Assembly: GCA_040757085.1 (NCBI GenBank)
Contig: JBFLXJ010000025.1
Coordinates: 1-45,680, forward strand
Source of the DNA: Bacillota bacterium
GTDB lineage: Bacteria > Bacillota > Sulfobacillia > JACIYH01
DNA: 45,680 bases
Direction of reading: 5' to 3'
The notes beneath the pieces are model-generated. The model did no database searches, had not been told where the DNA came from, and saw only the letters and a program-made list of their open reading frames with translations. Shown here one piece after another: positions 35,409 through 45,680 of this stretch. Numbering within the stretch: the first letter of the stretch is position 1; the number at the start of each line of letters is the position of its first letter. The translations under genes and the position numbers were made by a program.

Positions 35409-37844
35409 TCAGGCGGCCACGTCGCCGTCGATGAGGGCAACGGCCGCCACCTCGTCCCCCTCTTCCAGCCGCATCAGCGTGACTCCCTGGGCCTCGCGGC
35501 CCTGCACGGGAATGTCTTCCACCTTCACACGGATCACGATGCCGGCGGCGGAAATGAGCAGGGCCTGATCCCTGGGACCTGCCATCCTGATCCCCACCAC
35601 GGGCCCGTTCCGGCGGCTAACCCGTACGGCCCGCATGCCCTTGCCCCCGCGGTGGTGGGGGCTGAACTCCTCCAGCAGCACCCTCTTGCCCATGCCGCGG
35701 GCGGTCACCACCAGCAGGGCGGCCCCCTTGCGGTACACGGTCAGGGAGACCACCTCGTCCCCCTCCTCCAGGCGGATACCGGTGACACCCCGGGCCGTGC
35801 GCCCCATGGGGCGGACGTCGGTCTCCGGGAAGCGCAGCACCTGGCCCTGCCTGGTGGCCAGGAATATCTCGTCTTCTCCTCCCGTCAGCCGCACGCCCAC
35901 CAGCTCGTCTCCCTCTTCCAGTTGGACGGCCCACAGGCCGGTGCGACGGGCGGTGGCGAATTCGGCCAGGGGAGTCTTCTTCACCAGCCCGCGGCGGGTG
36001 GCGAAGAAGAGGAACCGGTCGTCGGTGAATTCGCGCACCGGGATCATAGAGGCCACCTGCTCGTCCGGAGAAAGGGCGCACAGGGCCGATACGAGCTGGC
36101 CCTTGGCGGCGCGGCTTCCCTCCGGTATCTCGTGGACGCGCACCCGGTACATGCGCCCCTGATTCGTGAACAGGAGCAGGTGATCCAGGGTGGAGGCCAC
36201 GGTCAGGGCGCCCACGGAGTCATCCTCGCGGGTGGCGGTCGCCATCACCCCTCTCCCGCCCCGCCGCTGGCTGCGGTATGCGTCCAGGGGCTGGCGCTTG
36301 ACGTACCCGTCCCGGGTAAGGGTAATCACCATCTCCTGGTCGGGCACCAGTTCCTCCAGTGTGGGCTCGTCCGGGGCCGGTACGATGCGGGTACGCCGGG
36401 GATCAGCGTGGCGCTCCTTCACGTCCAGGAGCTCCTTGCGGATGATGCGGTACACCATGGACTCGTCCGCCAGCACCGCCCGGTAGTACTCGATGTCCCT
36501 GAGCAGGCCCTGGTACTCCTCCTCTATTTTGTTCCTTTCCAGGGCCACCAGTCGCTGCAGCCGCATGTCCAAGATGGCGTCGGCCTGCTTCTCGGTGAGG
36601 CCGAACTTCTGCACGAGCCCGCTGCGGGCCTTGTCCACTGTGGGGGAATTCCTGATCAGGCGGATGACCTCGTCCAGGTGGGCGAGGGCGATGCGCAGGC
36701 CTTCCAGGATATGGGCCCTGGCCTCGGCGCGGGCCAGGTCGTGGCGGGTGCGGCGGACCACAACGTCCTTCTGGTGGTCGAGGTAATGGCGGACCATGTC
36801 CCGCAGGGTGAGGACCTCGGGGATGCCGTCTACCAGGGCGAGCATGATCACGCCCAGGGTCTGCTGCAGGGCGGTGCGCCGGTAAAGCTGGTTCAGGACC
36901 ACCTGAGGGGAGGCGTCTCGCCGTAACTCGATCACCACCCGCATCCCCTGGCGGTCGGTTTCGTCACGCAAATCGACGATGCCCTCGATTTCCCTGTCGC
37001 GCACCAGTTCGGCGATCTTTTCCACCAGCCGGGCCTTGTTCACCTGGTAGGGCAGTTCGCTCACCACCAGCCGGGTGCGCCCCCCGGGCGCGCTCTCCAC
37101 CTTCACCTGCGCCCGCATGGTGATGAGGCCCCGGCCGGTAGTGTAAGCTTCCTTGATCCCCTCCGTCCCCAGGATCAGCGCCCCGGTGGGGAAGTCGGGG
37201 CCCGGGATGTGGTGCATGAGTTCCTCACTGGAGATATCGGGGTGCTCGATCATGGCCAGCACCCCGTCGATCACCTCGCCCAGGTTGTGCGGGGGGATGT
37301 TGGTGGCCATCCCCACCGCGATTCCCGCCGAGCCGTTCACCAGCAGGTTGGGGAAACGGGAAGGCAGCACCAGGGGCTCGCGGTACTCTCCGTCGAAGTT
37401 GTCGCCGAAGTCAACGGTCTCCTTTTCGATATCGGCCAGCATCTCCATGGCCAGGGGCGTGAGGCGGGCCTCGGTGTACCGCATGGCCGCCGGCGGGTCA
37501 CCGTCCACGCTGCCGTAGTTGCCCTGGCCATCAACCAGGGGATAACGGGCCGCGAAATCCTGTGCCATCCGCACCAGGGTCTCGTACACGGGCTGGTCGC
37601 CGTGGGGGTGATACTTCCCCAGCACCTCGCCCACGACGCGGGCGCACTTCTTGTAGGGTTTGCCGGGCTCCAGCCCCATTTCGTACATGGCCCACAGGAT
37701 GCGGCGCTGGGCGGGCTTGAGCCCATCCCTCACGTCAGGCAGGGCCCGGCTCACGATGACGCTCATCGAGTAATCGATGTACGAGCGCTGCATCTCTTCT
37801 TCGATGGGTATGGGGATCACTTTGCCCAGCGCGGCCAAAGGCAA
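35409..37844 (-). CDS. gyrA: DNA gyrase subunit A
   Basis: 811 aa. Introduces negative supercoils with GyrB. The catalytic tyrosine is Tyr123 in [13 protein letters not shown] GyrA box, QRRGGRG, in the C-terminal beta-pinwheel distinguishes it from ParC. In the quinolone-determining region the sequence [20 protein letters not shown] has Gln84 and Glu88 at the positions of E. coli Ser83 and Asp87. TTG start with GAGGAG just upstream. It follows gyrB by 24 bp. Confidence 0.97.
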   Translation of the reverse strand: MPLAALGKVIPIPIEEEMQRSYIDYSMSVIVSRALPDVRDGLKPAQRRILWAMYEMGLEPGKPYKKCARVVGEVLGKYHPHGDQPVYETLVRMAQDFAARYPLVDGQGNYGSVDGDPPAAMRYTEARLTPLAMEMLADIEKETVDFGDNFDGEYREPLVLPSRFPNLLVNGSAGIAVGMATNIPPHNLGEVIDGVLAMIEHPDISSEELMHHIPGPDFPTGALILGTEGIKEAYTTGRGLITMRAQVKVESAPGGRTRLVVSELPYQVNKARLVEKIAELVRDREIEGIVDLRDETDRQGMRVVIELRRDASPQVVLNQLYRRTALQQTLGVIMLALVDGIPEVLTLRDMVRHYLDHQKDVVVRRTRHDLARAEARAHILEGLRIALAHLDEVIRLIRNSPTVDKARSGLVQKFGLTEKQADAILDMRLQRLVALERNKIEEEYQGLLRDIEYYRAVLADESMVYRIIRKELLDVKERHADPRRTRIVPAPDEPTLEELVPDQEMVITLTRDGYVKRQPLDAYRSQRRGGRGVMATATREDDSVGALTVASTLDHLLLFTNQGRMYRVRVHEIPEGSRAAKGQLVSALCALSPDEQVASMIPVREFTDDRFLFFATRRGLVKKTPLAEFATARRTGLWAVQLEEGDELVGVRLTGGEDEIFLATRQGQVLRFPETDVRPMGRTARGVTGIRLEEGDEVVSLTVYRKGAALLVVTARGMGKRVLLEEFSPHHRGGKGMRAVRVSRRNGPVVGIRMAGPRDQALLISAAGIVIRVKVEDIPVQGREAQGVTLMRLEEGDEVAAVALIDGDVAA

Positions 37845-37868
37845 TCACTCCTCGGTAAGGTCAGCTTC

Positions 37869-40065
<2,197 letters not shown>

Positions 40066-40161
40066 GCCAGTCACCCCTCCGTTATCTTTTACCGCCGACC
40101 CGCAGCTCACCTTGCCCGCGAGCGCGGGCGGGCAGCGCACCTGCCTTGCGCCGGCTGCCGT

Positions 40162-41133
40162 TCACTTGCCCTGGGGCTGACTTGCCCTGCGGCTCGCCTG
40201 CCACAGGGGCAACAGGTCGCCCAGGGCCCTCTTCATCTCATCCTCACCGATGCGGGCCAGGGGCAGTCCGGTGGCTACGAGCACCAGCTCCTGCGCCCGC
40301 GCGCGCCACCCCGTCCAGTCCGCCCTGGGACCGGCCTCAAGGAGACCGGTGGCTTGTTGCCGTAAATCCTCCCGTATTGCATCCGCAGCTGCCTGACGGG
40401 CCAGCCGCAACTCCGGCCCTCGCAAGCCAGACACTTTGCCCGCCAGATCCTGCTCGGAGATCCAGGGGACCGAGCGTAAGGTGAGGGCCGCTTCCCGCAC
40501 GCGAGCGGCAGCTCCCGCGTGGTGGCAGGTAGGACACAGAAAGGGCAGGGACACCCCCTCAACGGCGGGAACGAGGGCGGGATCGGCCCAGGAGCCACAG
40601 AGGGAACAGCGGTTCCACCCTCGCGCCACCAGTTCCTGCCGACGCCGGGCCGCCGCCGCCCGCACCCGGTACCACCGCCTCCGCGCCTCACTTCCCAGGG
40701 CCATCTCCACGTCGCGCCCCTCGTCTTCCCACTCCACGCTGGCCTCGTTGCCGGGCAGCCCGAGCGCCGCGCCGGAATCCACCACGGGGAGGACGTCTGC
40801 CGCGGCGCCCCCGGCGGCCCGGGTCCTGGCCAGAGCGGGGTCAACGGCGAAGCGGATGTCCCGGATCACCTCGCCCCCCAGCCGATCGTTGAGCCGGGCG
40901 ACGAGGTGCGCCCGCATGAGGGATAGCTCCTGAGCCCAGGTGGAACTGGACACCTGGACCAGCAGTTCACCCCTTCGTACCAGTACCGGCCGGGTGTTCC
41001 TGGCCGCCGGGGCGCCCACCACCTCCCCCCAGATCACCAGGGCCATGCGTTCGCGCACCCGGCGGGCAAGGCCCAGCCGCTTCAATGTGCGCTCCAGCGT
41101 AACTCCCACCTGTTCCATGCCGCGCCTGGCCAC
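40162..41133 (-). CDS. DUF721 (DciA-like) protein with C-terminal zinc-ribbon extension
   Basis: 323 aa. Residues 1-95 match DUF721/DciA: LERTLKRLGLARRVRERMAL, VIWGEVVGAPAARNTRPVLV, GELLVQVSSSTWAQELSLMR, LNDRLGGEVIRDIRF. DciA proteins load or aid the replicative helicase in many bacteria. Unlike the usual ~100-170-aa members, this one continues with a charged segment, a four-cysteine motif (CSLCG...CPTC, about residues 185-210) and a helical C-terminus. Starts with GTG after GAGAGGTGATC. Lies between recF and remB, a position where DUF721 genes are common in clostridia. Confidence 0.8.
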   Translation of the reverse strand: MARRGMEQVGVTLERTLKRLGLARRVRERMALVIWGEVVGAPAARNTRPVLVRRGELLVQVSSSTWAQELSLMRAHLVARLNDRLGGEVIRDIRFAVDPALARTRAAGGAAADVLPVVDSGAALGLPGNEASVEWEDEGRDVEMALGSEARRRWYRVRAAAARRRQELVARGWNRCSLCGSWADPALVPAVEGVSLPFLCPTCHHAGAAARVREAALTLRSVPWISEQDLAGKVSGLRGPELRLARQAAADAIREDLRQQATGLLEAGPRADWTGWRARAQELVLVATGLPLARIGEDEMKRALGDLLPLWQASRRASQPQGK

Positions 41134-41199
41134 GGACGATCACCTCTCATCGCGCGGAGTTCGCTTTATTCACACGCACTGCCCGGGGCACGGGGCCGG

Positions 41200-42351
41200 T
41201 CAATGGCCTGGCAACTGCGGGGGAATCGCATCCACACCTTGCGGCTGCACGTTGCCGGCCATCACCCGGAAGTAGTGGGCGGACCTGCCCGGCCACGGGG
41301 GAAGCCGGTCAGGGCGCACGCAGGTCAGGAATGCCTGTGCGGAATCGGGCAGGCCGGTGGTGAGGGCCCGCTGGCGCCTTTCGTCCAGCTCGGCAAACAC
41401 GTCGTCCATCAGCAGCACCGGCTGGCACCCCAGCCGCTCGCCTAACAGGGCGAATTGCGCGAGCCTGGCGGCCAGCACCACCGAGCGTTGCTCGCCTCGC
41501 GATCCGTACTGCCGCACCTCCCGGCCGCGCACAGTGAACCAGAGCGAATCGCGGTGCGGACCGGCCAGCGTGATCCCGTACCTGACCTCCTCGCGGCGAC
41601 GCCTGACCAATTCCTCGCGTAGCGAACGCTCCCACGCCCGCGGGTCGCTGGAACCGTCTACCGGGGGAATGTCGCTCAAGGCGGGGACCCAGGCCAGGGC
41701 CGCACCGCCCTCGCCCAGATCCCGGTAACACTTTTCCAGGAGGGGATTGAACGCTGCCAGCACCTGGTGACGGGCACTCCACAACCTGCCCGCCAGGTCC
41801 CCCATTTCCTCGTCCCAGGCCTCCAGCAAATCACCGTGCAGGTGGCGGGCCTGAGCCTCGCGCAGCAATTCGTTGCGCTGCATGAGCACTCGGCCGTAGC
41901 GAGCGAGGGTCCTCTGGTATCCGGGGATGAGTTGAGCAGCCAGCTCGTCCACGAAACGGCGCCGGACAGAGGGCTGCCCGGAAGCAAGCTCCAGATCCTC
42001 GGGAGCAAAAAGCACCAGGGGTAAGATCGACGCCGCGGTCCGGGCTGAGGTCGCCGACTCCGGGATGCTCAGGGTGCAGCCCCGCTGGGCCTGGTAAGAG
42101 GCTTTGAGCCAGGCAGTACCGGTGCCGCGCAGGTCGGCCCGGATGGTGAAGGCGTCCTTTCCCCAGGCCACCAGGTCTCCGTCTCGGGGCGTGCGGTAGG
42201 AACGGCCTGTGGAGAGGAAGTACATGGCTTCGATCAGGTTGGTCTTTCCCGCTCCGTTGGGCCCGTACAAAACGTTCAGGCCGGGCCCGGGTTCCAGTTC
42301 AAGGGCCACGAAGTTACGAAAGGAGGAAAGGAAAAGCCGGGTTACCTGCAC
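41200..42351 (-). CDS. recF: DNA replication and repair protein RecF
   Basis: 383 aa. SMC-like ATPase: Walker A LYGPNGAGKTNLIEAMYFLS followed by TGRSYRTPRD, signature region YGSRGEQRSVVLAARLAQ, Walker B PVLLMDDVFAELDERR. The GTG at 42351 matches the family start (VQVTRLFLSSFRNFVALEL); an upstream GTG at 42378 would add nine residues. It overlaps the S4 gene by 10 nt. Acts with RecR, encoded elsewhere in this window, in gap repair. Confidence 0.95.
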   Translation of the reverse strand: MQVTRLFLSSFRNFVALELEPGPGLNVLYGPNGAGKTNLIEAMYFLSTGRSYRTPRDGDLVAWGKDAFTIRADLRGTGTAWLKASYQAQRGCTLSIPESATSARTAASILPLVLFAPEDLELASGQPSVRRRFVDELAAQLIPGYQRTLARYGRVLMQRNELLREAQARHLHGDLLEAWDEEMGDLAGRLWSARHQVLAAFNPLLEKCYRDLGEGGAALAWVPALSDIPPVDGSSDPRAWERSLREELVRRRREEVRYGITLAGPHRDSLWFTVRGREVRQYGSRGEQRSVVLAARLAQFALLGERLGCQPVLLMDDVFAELDERRQRALTTGLPDSAQAFLTCVRPDRLPPWPGRSAHYFRVMAGNVQPQGVDAIPPQLPGH

Positions 42352-42584
42352 TGCTCTGGGGGCGACCCCACCCGCCACCTCCCTCGTCCCCTCACCTCGA
42401 CCCGATCCCCCGGAGCCAGCATCCTGGTCCGCCTGGTCTCCACCTGGTCGTTGACCAGCACCTGCCCCGCCTGCACGAGGAGCTTAGCCTGCCCACCGGT
42501 GGGTGCAGCGCCACACCACTTGAGAAAGCTGTCCAGGGCAATAGCAGGCGTGTGGATAGCCACTTCCCGCCAGGGTTGATCCAT
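42342..42584 (-). CDS. S4-domain RNA-binding protein (YaaA type)
   Basis: 80 aa. The S4 fold is visible as LDSFLKWCGAAPTGGQAKLL, VQAGQVLVNDQVETRRTRML, APGDRVEVRG. ATG (GAT) at 42584 lies 6 nt after GGAGG. It has the conserved place between dnaN and recF of Bacillota YaaA. Thought to bind RNA, possibly at the ribosome; its cellular role is poorly known. Confidence 0.92.
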   Translation of the reverse strand: MDQPWREVAIHTPAIALDSFLKWCGAAPTGGQAKLLVQAGQVLVNDQVETRRTRMLAPGDRVEVRGRGRWRVGSPPEQCR

Positions 42585-42594
42585 TCCCATCCTC

Positions 42595-43698
42595 CTACTG
42601 CCGCAACGGCAGTACATAGTAAGAGTAGCGGGCGGCGTCCGCGTCCCGAAGCATGCACACAGCCTGGGGTCCTGAGGCGGCAAAGAGCAAATCCTGACCC
42701 TCCAGAGCTTCCACGCCGTCAAGGAGGAGGTTGGCGTTGAATACGATTTCCAGTGGCTTGCCCTCGATCTCGGCCTCCACCTCTTCTTCGGCCCGACCCA
42801 CAGCGGGAGAACTGGCTGCCACCAGCACGCGACCTTCCCCTATCTGCAGTCTTACCACCGGGAATCCGTCACGAGACATCAGGGCAGCTCGCTGGCACGC
42901 TCCCCGGAAGGCAGCCCGGTCCATGCGCACCCGACACATATATTCCCTCGGCATGACCTGCCTGTAGTCCGGGTAGGGGCTGGCCAGCAGCCGGCACACC
43001 AGGAAGGCTGAACGCCATTCGAACCAGACGTGGCTGGGACCGACCCGCACCGTCACTTCCCGTTCCCCGGAGGGCATGCGCAACAGCTGCTGCATCGCCC
43101 GGGCCGGCACCACCATGCTGCTGCGCTCCTGCCCCAGGGGGATGGCATCGGCTTCCCGGTAAGCCAGCCGGGTGCCATCGGTGGCCACCAGGCGCAGAGC
43201 GTCGTTCCCTGCCTCCCAGAGGACGCCGGTAAGCGCGGGCCGCGACATATCCTGCGCGGCAGCAAAGACAGTCTGTCTGCTCCACAGCCTGAGCTGGTCA
43301 TCGGGGACCCGGACCCCCTGGCCGGTGGGAACTGAAGGCAGCACGGGATAGGAGGCCGGGTCGTACCCGTTGATCTCGTATCGCCCCCGGCCGGACTGCA
43401 GGGTGGCCGCAAAGCTGGTTGCATCCACCTGCAGATGCAGCTCCGGCTCCGTAATATGTCGTATGATGTCACAAAAGTACCGGTAAGGGAGAACGGCGTC
43501 GCCGGGCTCTTCGACGATGGCTGCCAGGGAGACGCGAATGGCCATGTCCAGATCGGTGGCGGTGACGTACATGGTGCCGTCTTCCGTTGCCTGCAGCAGG
43601 ACGGACGAGAGGGTGGGCACCGTAGTGCGGGCGGGGACGGCGTGGCCGGCGAGGGAGAGCGCGGCGGCGAGTTCCGGGGGACGGACGGTGAGGCGCAT
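42595..43698 (-). CDS. dnaN: DNA polymerase III beta sliding clamp
   Basis: 367 aa with three repeated clamp folds. Seen: MRLTVRPPELAAALSLAGHA, TVPTLSSVLLQATEDGTMYV, TATDLDMAIRVSL, ALTGVLWEAGNDALRLVATDG with TRLAYRE, and the C-terminal ARYSYYVLPLRQ (normally ...YVLMPMR). ATG behind GGGAGG. Follows the origin element and dnaA. Confidence 0.97.
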   Translation of the reverse strand: MRLTVRPPELAAALSLAGHAVPARTTVPTLSSVLLQATEDGTMYVTATDLDMAIRVSLAAIVEEPGDAVLPYRYFCDIIRHITEPELHLQVDATSFAATLQSGRGRYEINGYDPASYPVLPSVPTGQGVRVPDDQLRLWSRQTVFAAAQDMSRPALTGVLWEAGNDALRLVATDGTRLAYREADAIPLGQERSSMVVPARAMQQLLRMPSGEREVTVRVGPSHVWFEWRSAFLVCRLLASPYPDYRQVMPREYMCRVRMDRAAFRGACQRAALMSRDGFPVVRLQIGEGRVLVAASSPAVGRAEEEVEAEIEGKPLEIVFNANLLLDGVEALEGQDLLFAASGPQAVCMLRDADAARYSYYVLPLRQ

Positions 43699-43740
43699 GT
43701 TCTTGCCTCCCTGTGGGTATATGGTTTGGAAACCTGGGTG

Positions 43741-43800
43741 TTAGAGATTAATCGTAGTAGTCGTAGGGGCTGTGTATATTGTGGATAACTCGGTGAACAA
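43741..43800 (-). other. oriC unwinding element: DnaA boxes, GC-rich spacer and DnaA-trios
   Basis: Read on the minus strand: TTATCCACA (43788-43780), then a second box-like TATACACAG, a short CCCC block, then TAC-GAC-TAC-TAC-GAT-TAA in register (43767-43750). This matches the order DnaA box-GC spacer-DnaA-trio of the basal unwinding element in Bacillus subtilis oriC, which also lies between dnaA and dnaN. A candidate dnaN promoter (TTGTTC 43800-43795, TATACA 43778-43773, 16 bp) overlaps the box. Another box-like TTATCCCCA lies at 43937-43929. Confidence 0.75.
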
Positions 43801-43894
43801 CTTGAGACGGCGGGGTTTGGGGCTGGGGAAAACCTGGGGGAAGGTCGAGGGCGGGGGGAAGTTTGTCGACAGGTGGGGAGGGAGCGGGAAGAAA

Positions 43895-45301
43895 TCAACT
43901 GCTGTCCCCAGGCTGTCCACCGTCGTTGTGGGGATAACGCTGGGAGAGGGTCTGGGTGCGCAGGCGCTCACTGAGGGCGGCGATGGTGGCTGCCAGGTCC
44001 GGGTCCTGCTGCATCTGGCGGGAGACCTTGTCGCAGGCGTGCAGAACGGTGGTATGGTCTCGGCCGCCGAATTCCTCCCCGATGCGGGGGAGAGAGAGGT
44101 CGGTCAGTTCGCGGCACAGGTACATGGCGACCTGGCGAGGGAAGGCGACGGCCTGGGTGCGTTTCTTGGCGGTGAGGTCAGAGAGGCGGATCCCGTAGTA
44201 TTCCGCCACGGCCTGCTGAATGGTGGCAGGGGTGATCTTGTGGGGGCGCTCGGCGGGGTAGAGGTCGCGCAGGACGGTTTCAGCGAGGGACACGGTGATG
44301 GGAAGGCGGTTGAGGGAGGCGAAGGCCACGGTGCGGATGAGGGCGCCTTCAAGCTGGCGGATGTTGCTTTCGATCTGGGTGGCGATGTAGAGCATGACGT
44401 CGTTGGGGACCGAGAAGCCCTCCAGTTGGGCCTTCTTCCTGAGGATGGCCACCCGTGTTTCCAGGTCGGGGGGTTGGATGTCCGAGGTGAGGCCCCACTC
44501 GAAGCGGGAGCGGAGGCGTTCTTCGAGGGTCGGGATGTCACGAGGGGGGCGGTCGCTGGAGATGACGATCTGCTTGGAGGCCTCGTAGAGGGTGTTGAAG
44601 GTGTGGAAGAACTCCTCCTGGGTGCGTTCCTTGCCGGCGAGGAACTGGATGTCGTCCACGAGGAGGACGTCCACGGCGCGGTAGCGGCTGCGGAACTGGG
44701 CGGTAGAGGCGTCGCGGATGGCGTCGATGAGGTGGTTGCTGAAGGTTTCGGTGGAGATGTAGAGGACGCGGAGGCGGGGGAAGTTGGTGGCGACCACGTG
44801 ACCGATAGCATGCATGAGGTGGGTCTTGCCCAGGCCGACGCCGCCGTAGATGAAGAGGGGGTTGTAGACCCGGCCGGGCGACTGCGCTACGGCCTGGCAG
44901 GCGGCGTGGGCGAAGCGGTTGCAATTTCCCACCACGAAGGTGTCGAAGGTGTATTTGGGATTGAGCCGGCAGGAGTCATCGGCAGGGGTGACCTGACGTT
45001 GTGGGGATGAGGGCGGCGGGGGGGCGGCGGCAGCAGCAGCTTGCTGGTCTGTTTCAGGGACGACGAGTTCCAGGCGCAGGGGGCGGGACGCCGCCTGCGA
45101 GAGAGCGCGGCAGATGGGGTTGCGGTAGCGGGGACGTATGTAGTCGCGGGTGAACTCGTTGGGAGCGGCCAGGACGACAGTGTCGTCGGCCATGGCCACC
45201 GGGACCAGGGGTTTGATGAAGCGTTCGATGGTGGGCGGGCCGAACTCGCGCTCAAGCAGGGTTAAGGCGCGATCCCACAACTGGTCCAGTTCAGCCGTCA
45301 C
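43895..45301 (-). CDS. dnaA: chromosomal replication initiator protein DnaA
   Basis: 468 aa. Domain I from [20 protein letters not shown]; a Pro/Ala-rich linker (about residues 88-105); domain III AAA+ with [18 protein letters not shown], Walker [17 protein letters not shown], Walker [21 protein letters not shown]; domain IV DNA-binding helix [19 protein letters not shown]. The GTG at 45301 was chosen because GGGGGG lies 6 nt upstream; the frame remains open beyond it by chance. Binds the boxes on both sides of the gene. Confidence 0.97.
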   Translation of the reverse strand: MTAELDQLWDRALTLLEREFGPPTIERFIKPLVPVAMADDTVVLAAPNEFTRDYIRPRYRNPICRALSQAASRPLRLELVVPETDQQAAAAAAPPPPSSPQRQVTPADDSCRLNPKYTFDTFVVGNCNRFAHAACQAVAQSPGRVYNPLFIYGGVGLGKTHLMHAIGHVVATNFPRLRVLYISTETFSNHLIDAIRDASTAQFRSRYRAVDVLLVDDIQFLAGKERTQEEFFHTFNTLYEASKQIVISSDRPPRDIPTLEERLRSRFEWGLTSDIQPPDLETRVAILRKKAQLEGFSVPNDVMLYIATQIESNIRQLEGALIRTVAFASLNRLPITVSLAETVLRDLYPAERPHKITPATIQQAVAEYYGIRLSDLTAKKRTQAVAFPRQVAMYLCRELTDLSLPRIGEEFGGRDHTTVLHACDKVSRQMQQDPDLAATIAALSERLRTQTLSQRYPHNDGGQPGDSS

Positions 45302-45359
45302 GGTATTCCCCCCAAGGTCAGGTGTGGTGGATGGTGTGATTGCATGGTTGGTATAACGG

Positions 45360-45476
45360 TGTGCATAAGGTGAGCGGGAGAGCAGGCGATGAGCGGGTAC
45401 GGCTGGTGGTGGGGAGCAGGGCATCGTATAGCGTATCAACAGCTTGTCCCCAGGGTTATCCACAACCTGTGCATAA
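45360..45476. other. DnaA-box cluster upstream of dnaA
   Basis: Three candidate boxes: TTATCCACA at 45456-45464 (+), and TTATGCACA on the minus strand at 45476-45468 and 45368-45360. They lie in the dnaA leader and probably form part of a bipartite origin and autoregulate dnaA. Confidence 0.65.
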
Positions 45477-45519
45477 GACAGTTACGCGGGGAGCCGAACC
45501 GAGGCTTCCCGCACCCCGT

Positions 45520-45549
45520 ATGATAGCAGAGGGAGGGACGAGCTGGCAA
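45520..45549 (-). promoter_or_regulatory. candidate dnaA promoter
   Basis: Minus strand TTGCCA (45549-45544) and TATCAT (45525-45520), 18-bp spacer. It would give a leader of roughly 210 nt that spans the DnaA boxes. Confidence 0.5.
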
Positions 45550-45554
45550 GGGGT

Positions 45555-45624
45555 CGCGTTGCCTCACGTAAAAAGTACTCGAAGCGAGGTCGTTGCCTCA
45601 AAACCAAAAGGTACTCGAAGGAGG
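45555..45624 (+). repeat. two tandem imperfect 35-bp repeats upstream of dnaA
   Basis: Units 45555-45589 and 45590-45624 share CGTTGCCTCA and, after an A-rich spacer, GTACTCGAAG and GAGG. They are directly adjacent with no gap. Role unknown. Confidence 0.7.
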
Positions 45625-45649
45625 CGACGGCCAGATGTTTCGAAGCCTA

Positions 45650-45677
45650 GACCATCCGGAATCGACGGGGGATGGTC
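45650..45677. repeat. inverted repeat at the right edge
   Basis: Arms GACCATCC (45650-45657) and GGATGGTC (45670-45677) around a 12-nt loop. Too close to the window end to tell whether it is a terminator or part of a neighbouring gene. Confidence 0.4.
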
Positions 45678-45680
45678 AAA

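Noticed and set aside
45635-45680. Start of a plus-strand gene running off the right edge (MFRSLDHPES...)
   Set aside because: It has a GGAGG about 10 nt upstream but only 15 codons are visible, and they do not match RpmH, the usual divergent neighbour of dnaA.

Overview
This is a GC-rich chromosomal segment that ends, on its right side, at the replication origin. The reverse-strand block dnaA-dnaN-S4 protein-recF-DUF721-remB-gyrB-gyrA is the classic Bacillota arrangement. A BofA homologue, a YaaL-type protein, RemB, T-box and TPP riboswitches and a large (about 270 nt) SRP RNA also point to a spore-forming Bacillota. Pyruvate:ferredoxin oxidoreductase, a tungsten-type aldehyde:ferredoxin oxidoreductase, a membrane pyrophosphatase and a selenocysteine-containing SelD suggest a strict anaerobe of the Moorella/Desulfotomaculum kind or a deeper clostridial lineage. 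The species cannot be named from the sequence alone. || Layout, left to right. 1-1.7 kb: the 3' end of a class II tRNA, a broken tyrosine-recombinase (integrase) fragment, a nitrilase-family gene and a mosaic pseudogene made of pieces of thiL, thiM and cytX. 1.7-4.2 kb (+ strand): HEAT-repeat protein, CPA2 antiporter, Nudix hydrolase. 4.4-7.1 kb (- strand): DUF6062 protein and membrane pyrophosphatase. 7.2-8.3 kb: a second thi-operon relic, a small membrane protein and an SDR relic. 8.3 kb: an RRM RNA-binding protein with a promoter and a structured leader. 8.7-12.9 kb (- strand): an intact TPP-riboswitch operon, cytX-thiE-thiM-thiL. 12.9-22.8 kb (- strand): por genes (gamma-delta-alpha-beta), gltX, then a selenium block (DUF3343, cysteine desulfurase, selD with an in-frame UGA, yedF) and an aldehyde:ferredoxin oxidoreductase. 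22.9-27.7 kb: bofA, yaaL, recR, ybaB, dnaX, then SRP RNA, two tRNA-Ser, tadA and two tRNA-Arg. 27.7-32 kb: T-box-mtnA-serS and pdxS-pdxT. 32.1-35.4 kb: archease and an intein-containing rtcB. 35.4-45.7 kb: the gyrase/origin block. || How the parts fit together. The thi operon takes up pyrimidine precursor and makes thiamine diphosphate, the cofactor of the neighbouring pyruvate:ferredoxin oxidoreductase. The selenium block probably mobilises selenium from cysteine-type donors (desulfurase, YedF, DUF3343) for SelD to make selenophosphate, and SelD is itself a selenoprotein. TadA sits directly behind tRNA-Arg(ACG), whose wobble adenosine it deaminates. Archease activates the RtcB ligase encoded after it. 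|| The most notable observations are the UGA-encoded selenocysteine of selD, missed if UGA is read as stop; two separate decayed copies of thi-operon sequence; a tRNA-Ser gene overlapping the 3' end of tadA; a T-box governing mtnA ahead of serS; an intein in RtcB with decayed endonuclease motifs; and a DnaA-box/DnaA-trio unwinding element between dnaA and dnaN. I found no CRISPR array, no intact transposase and no clear novel defence system.
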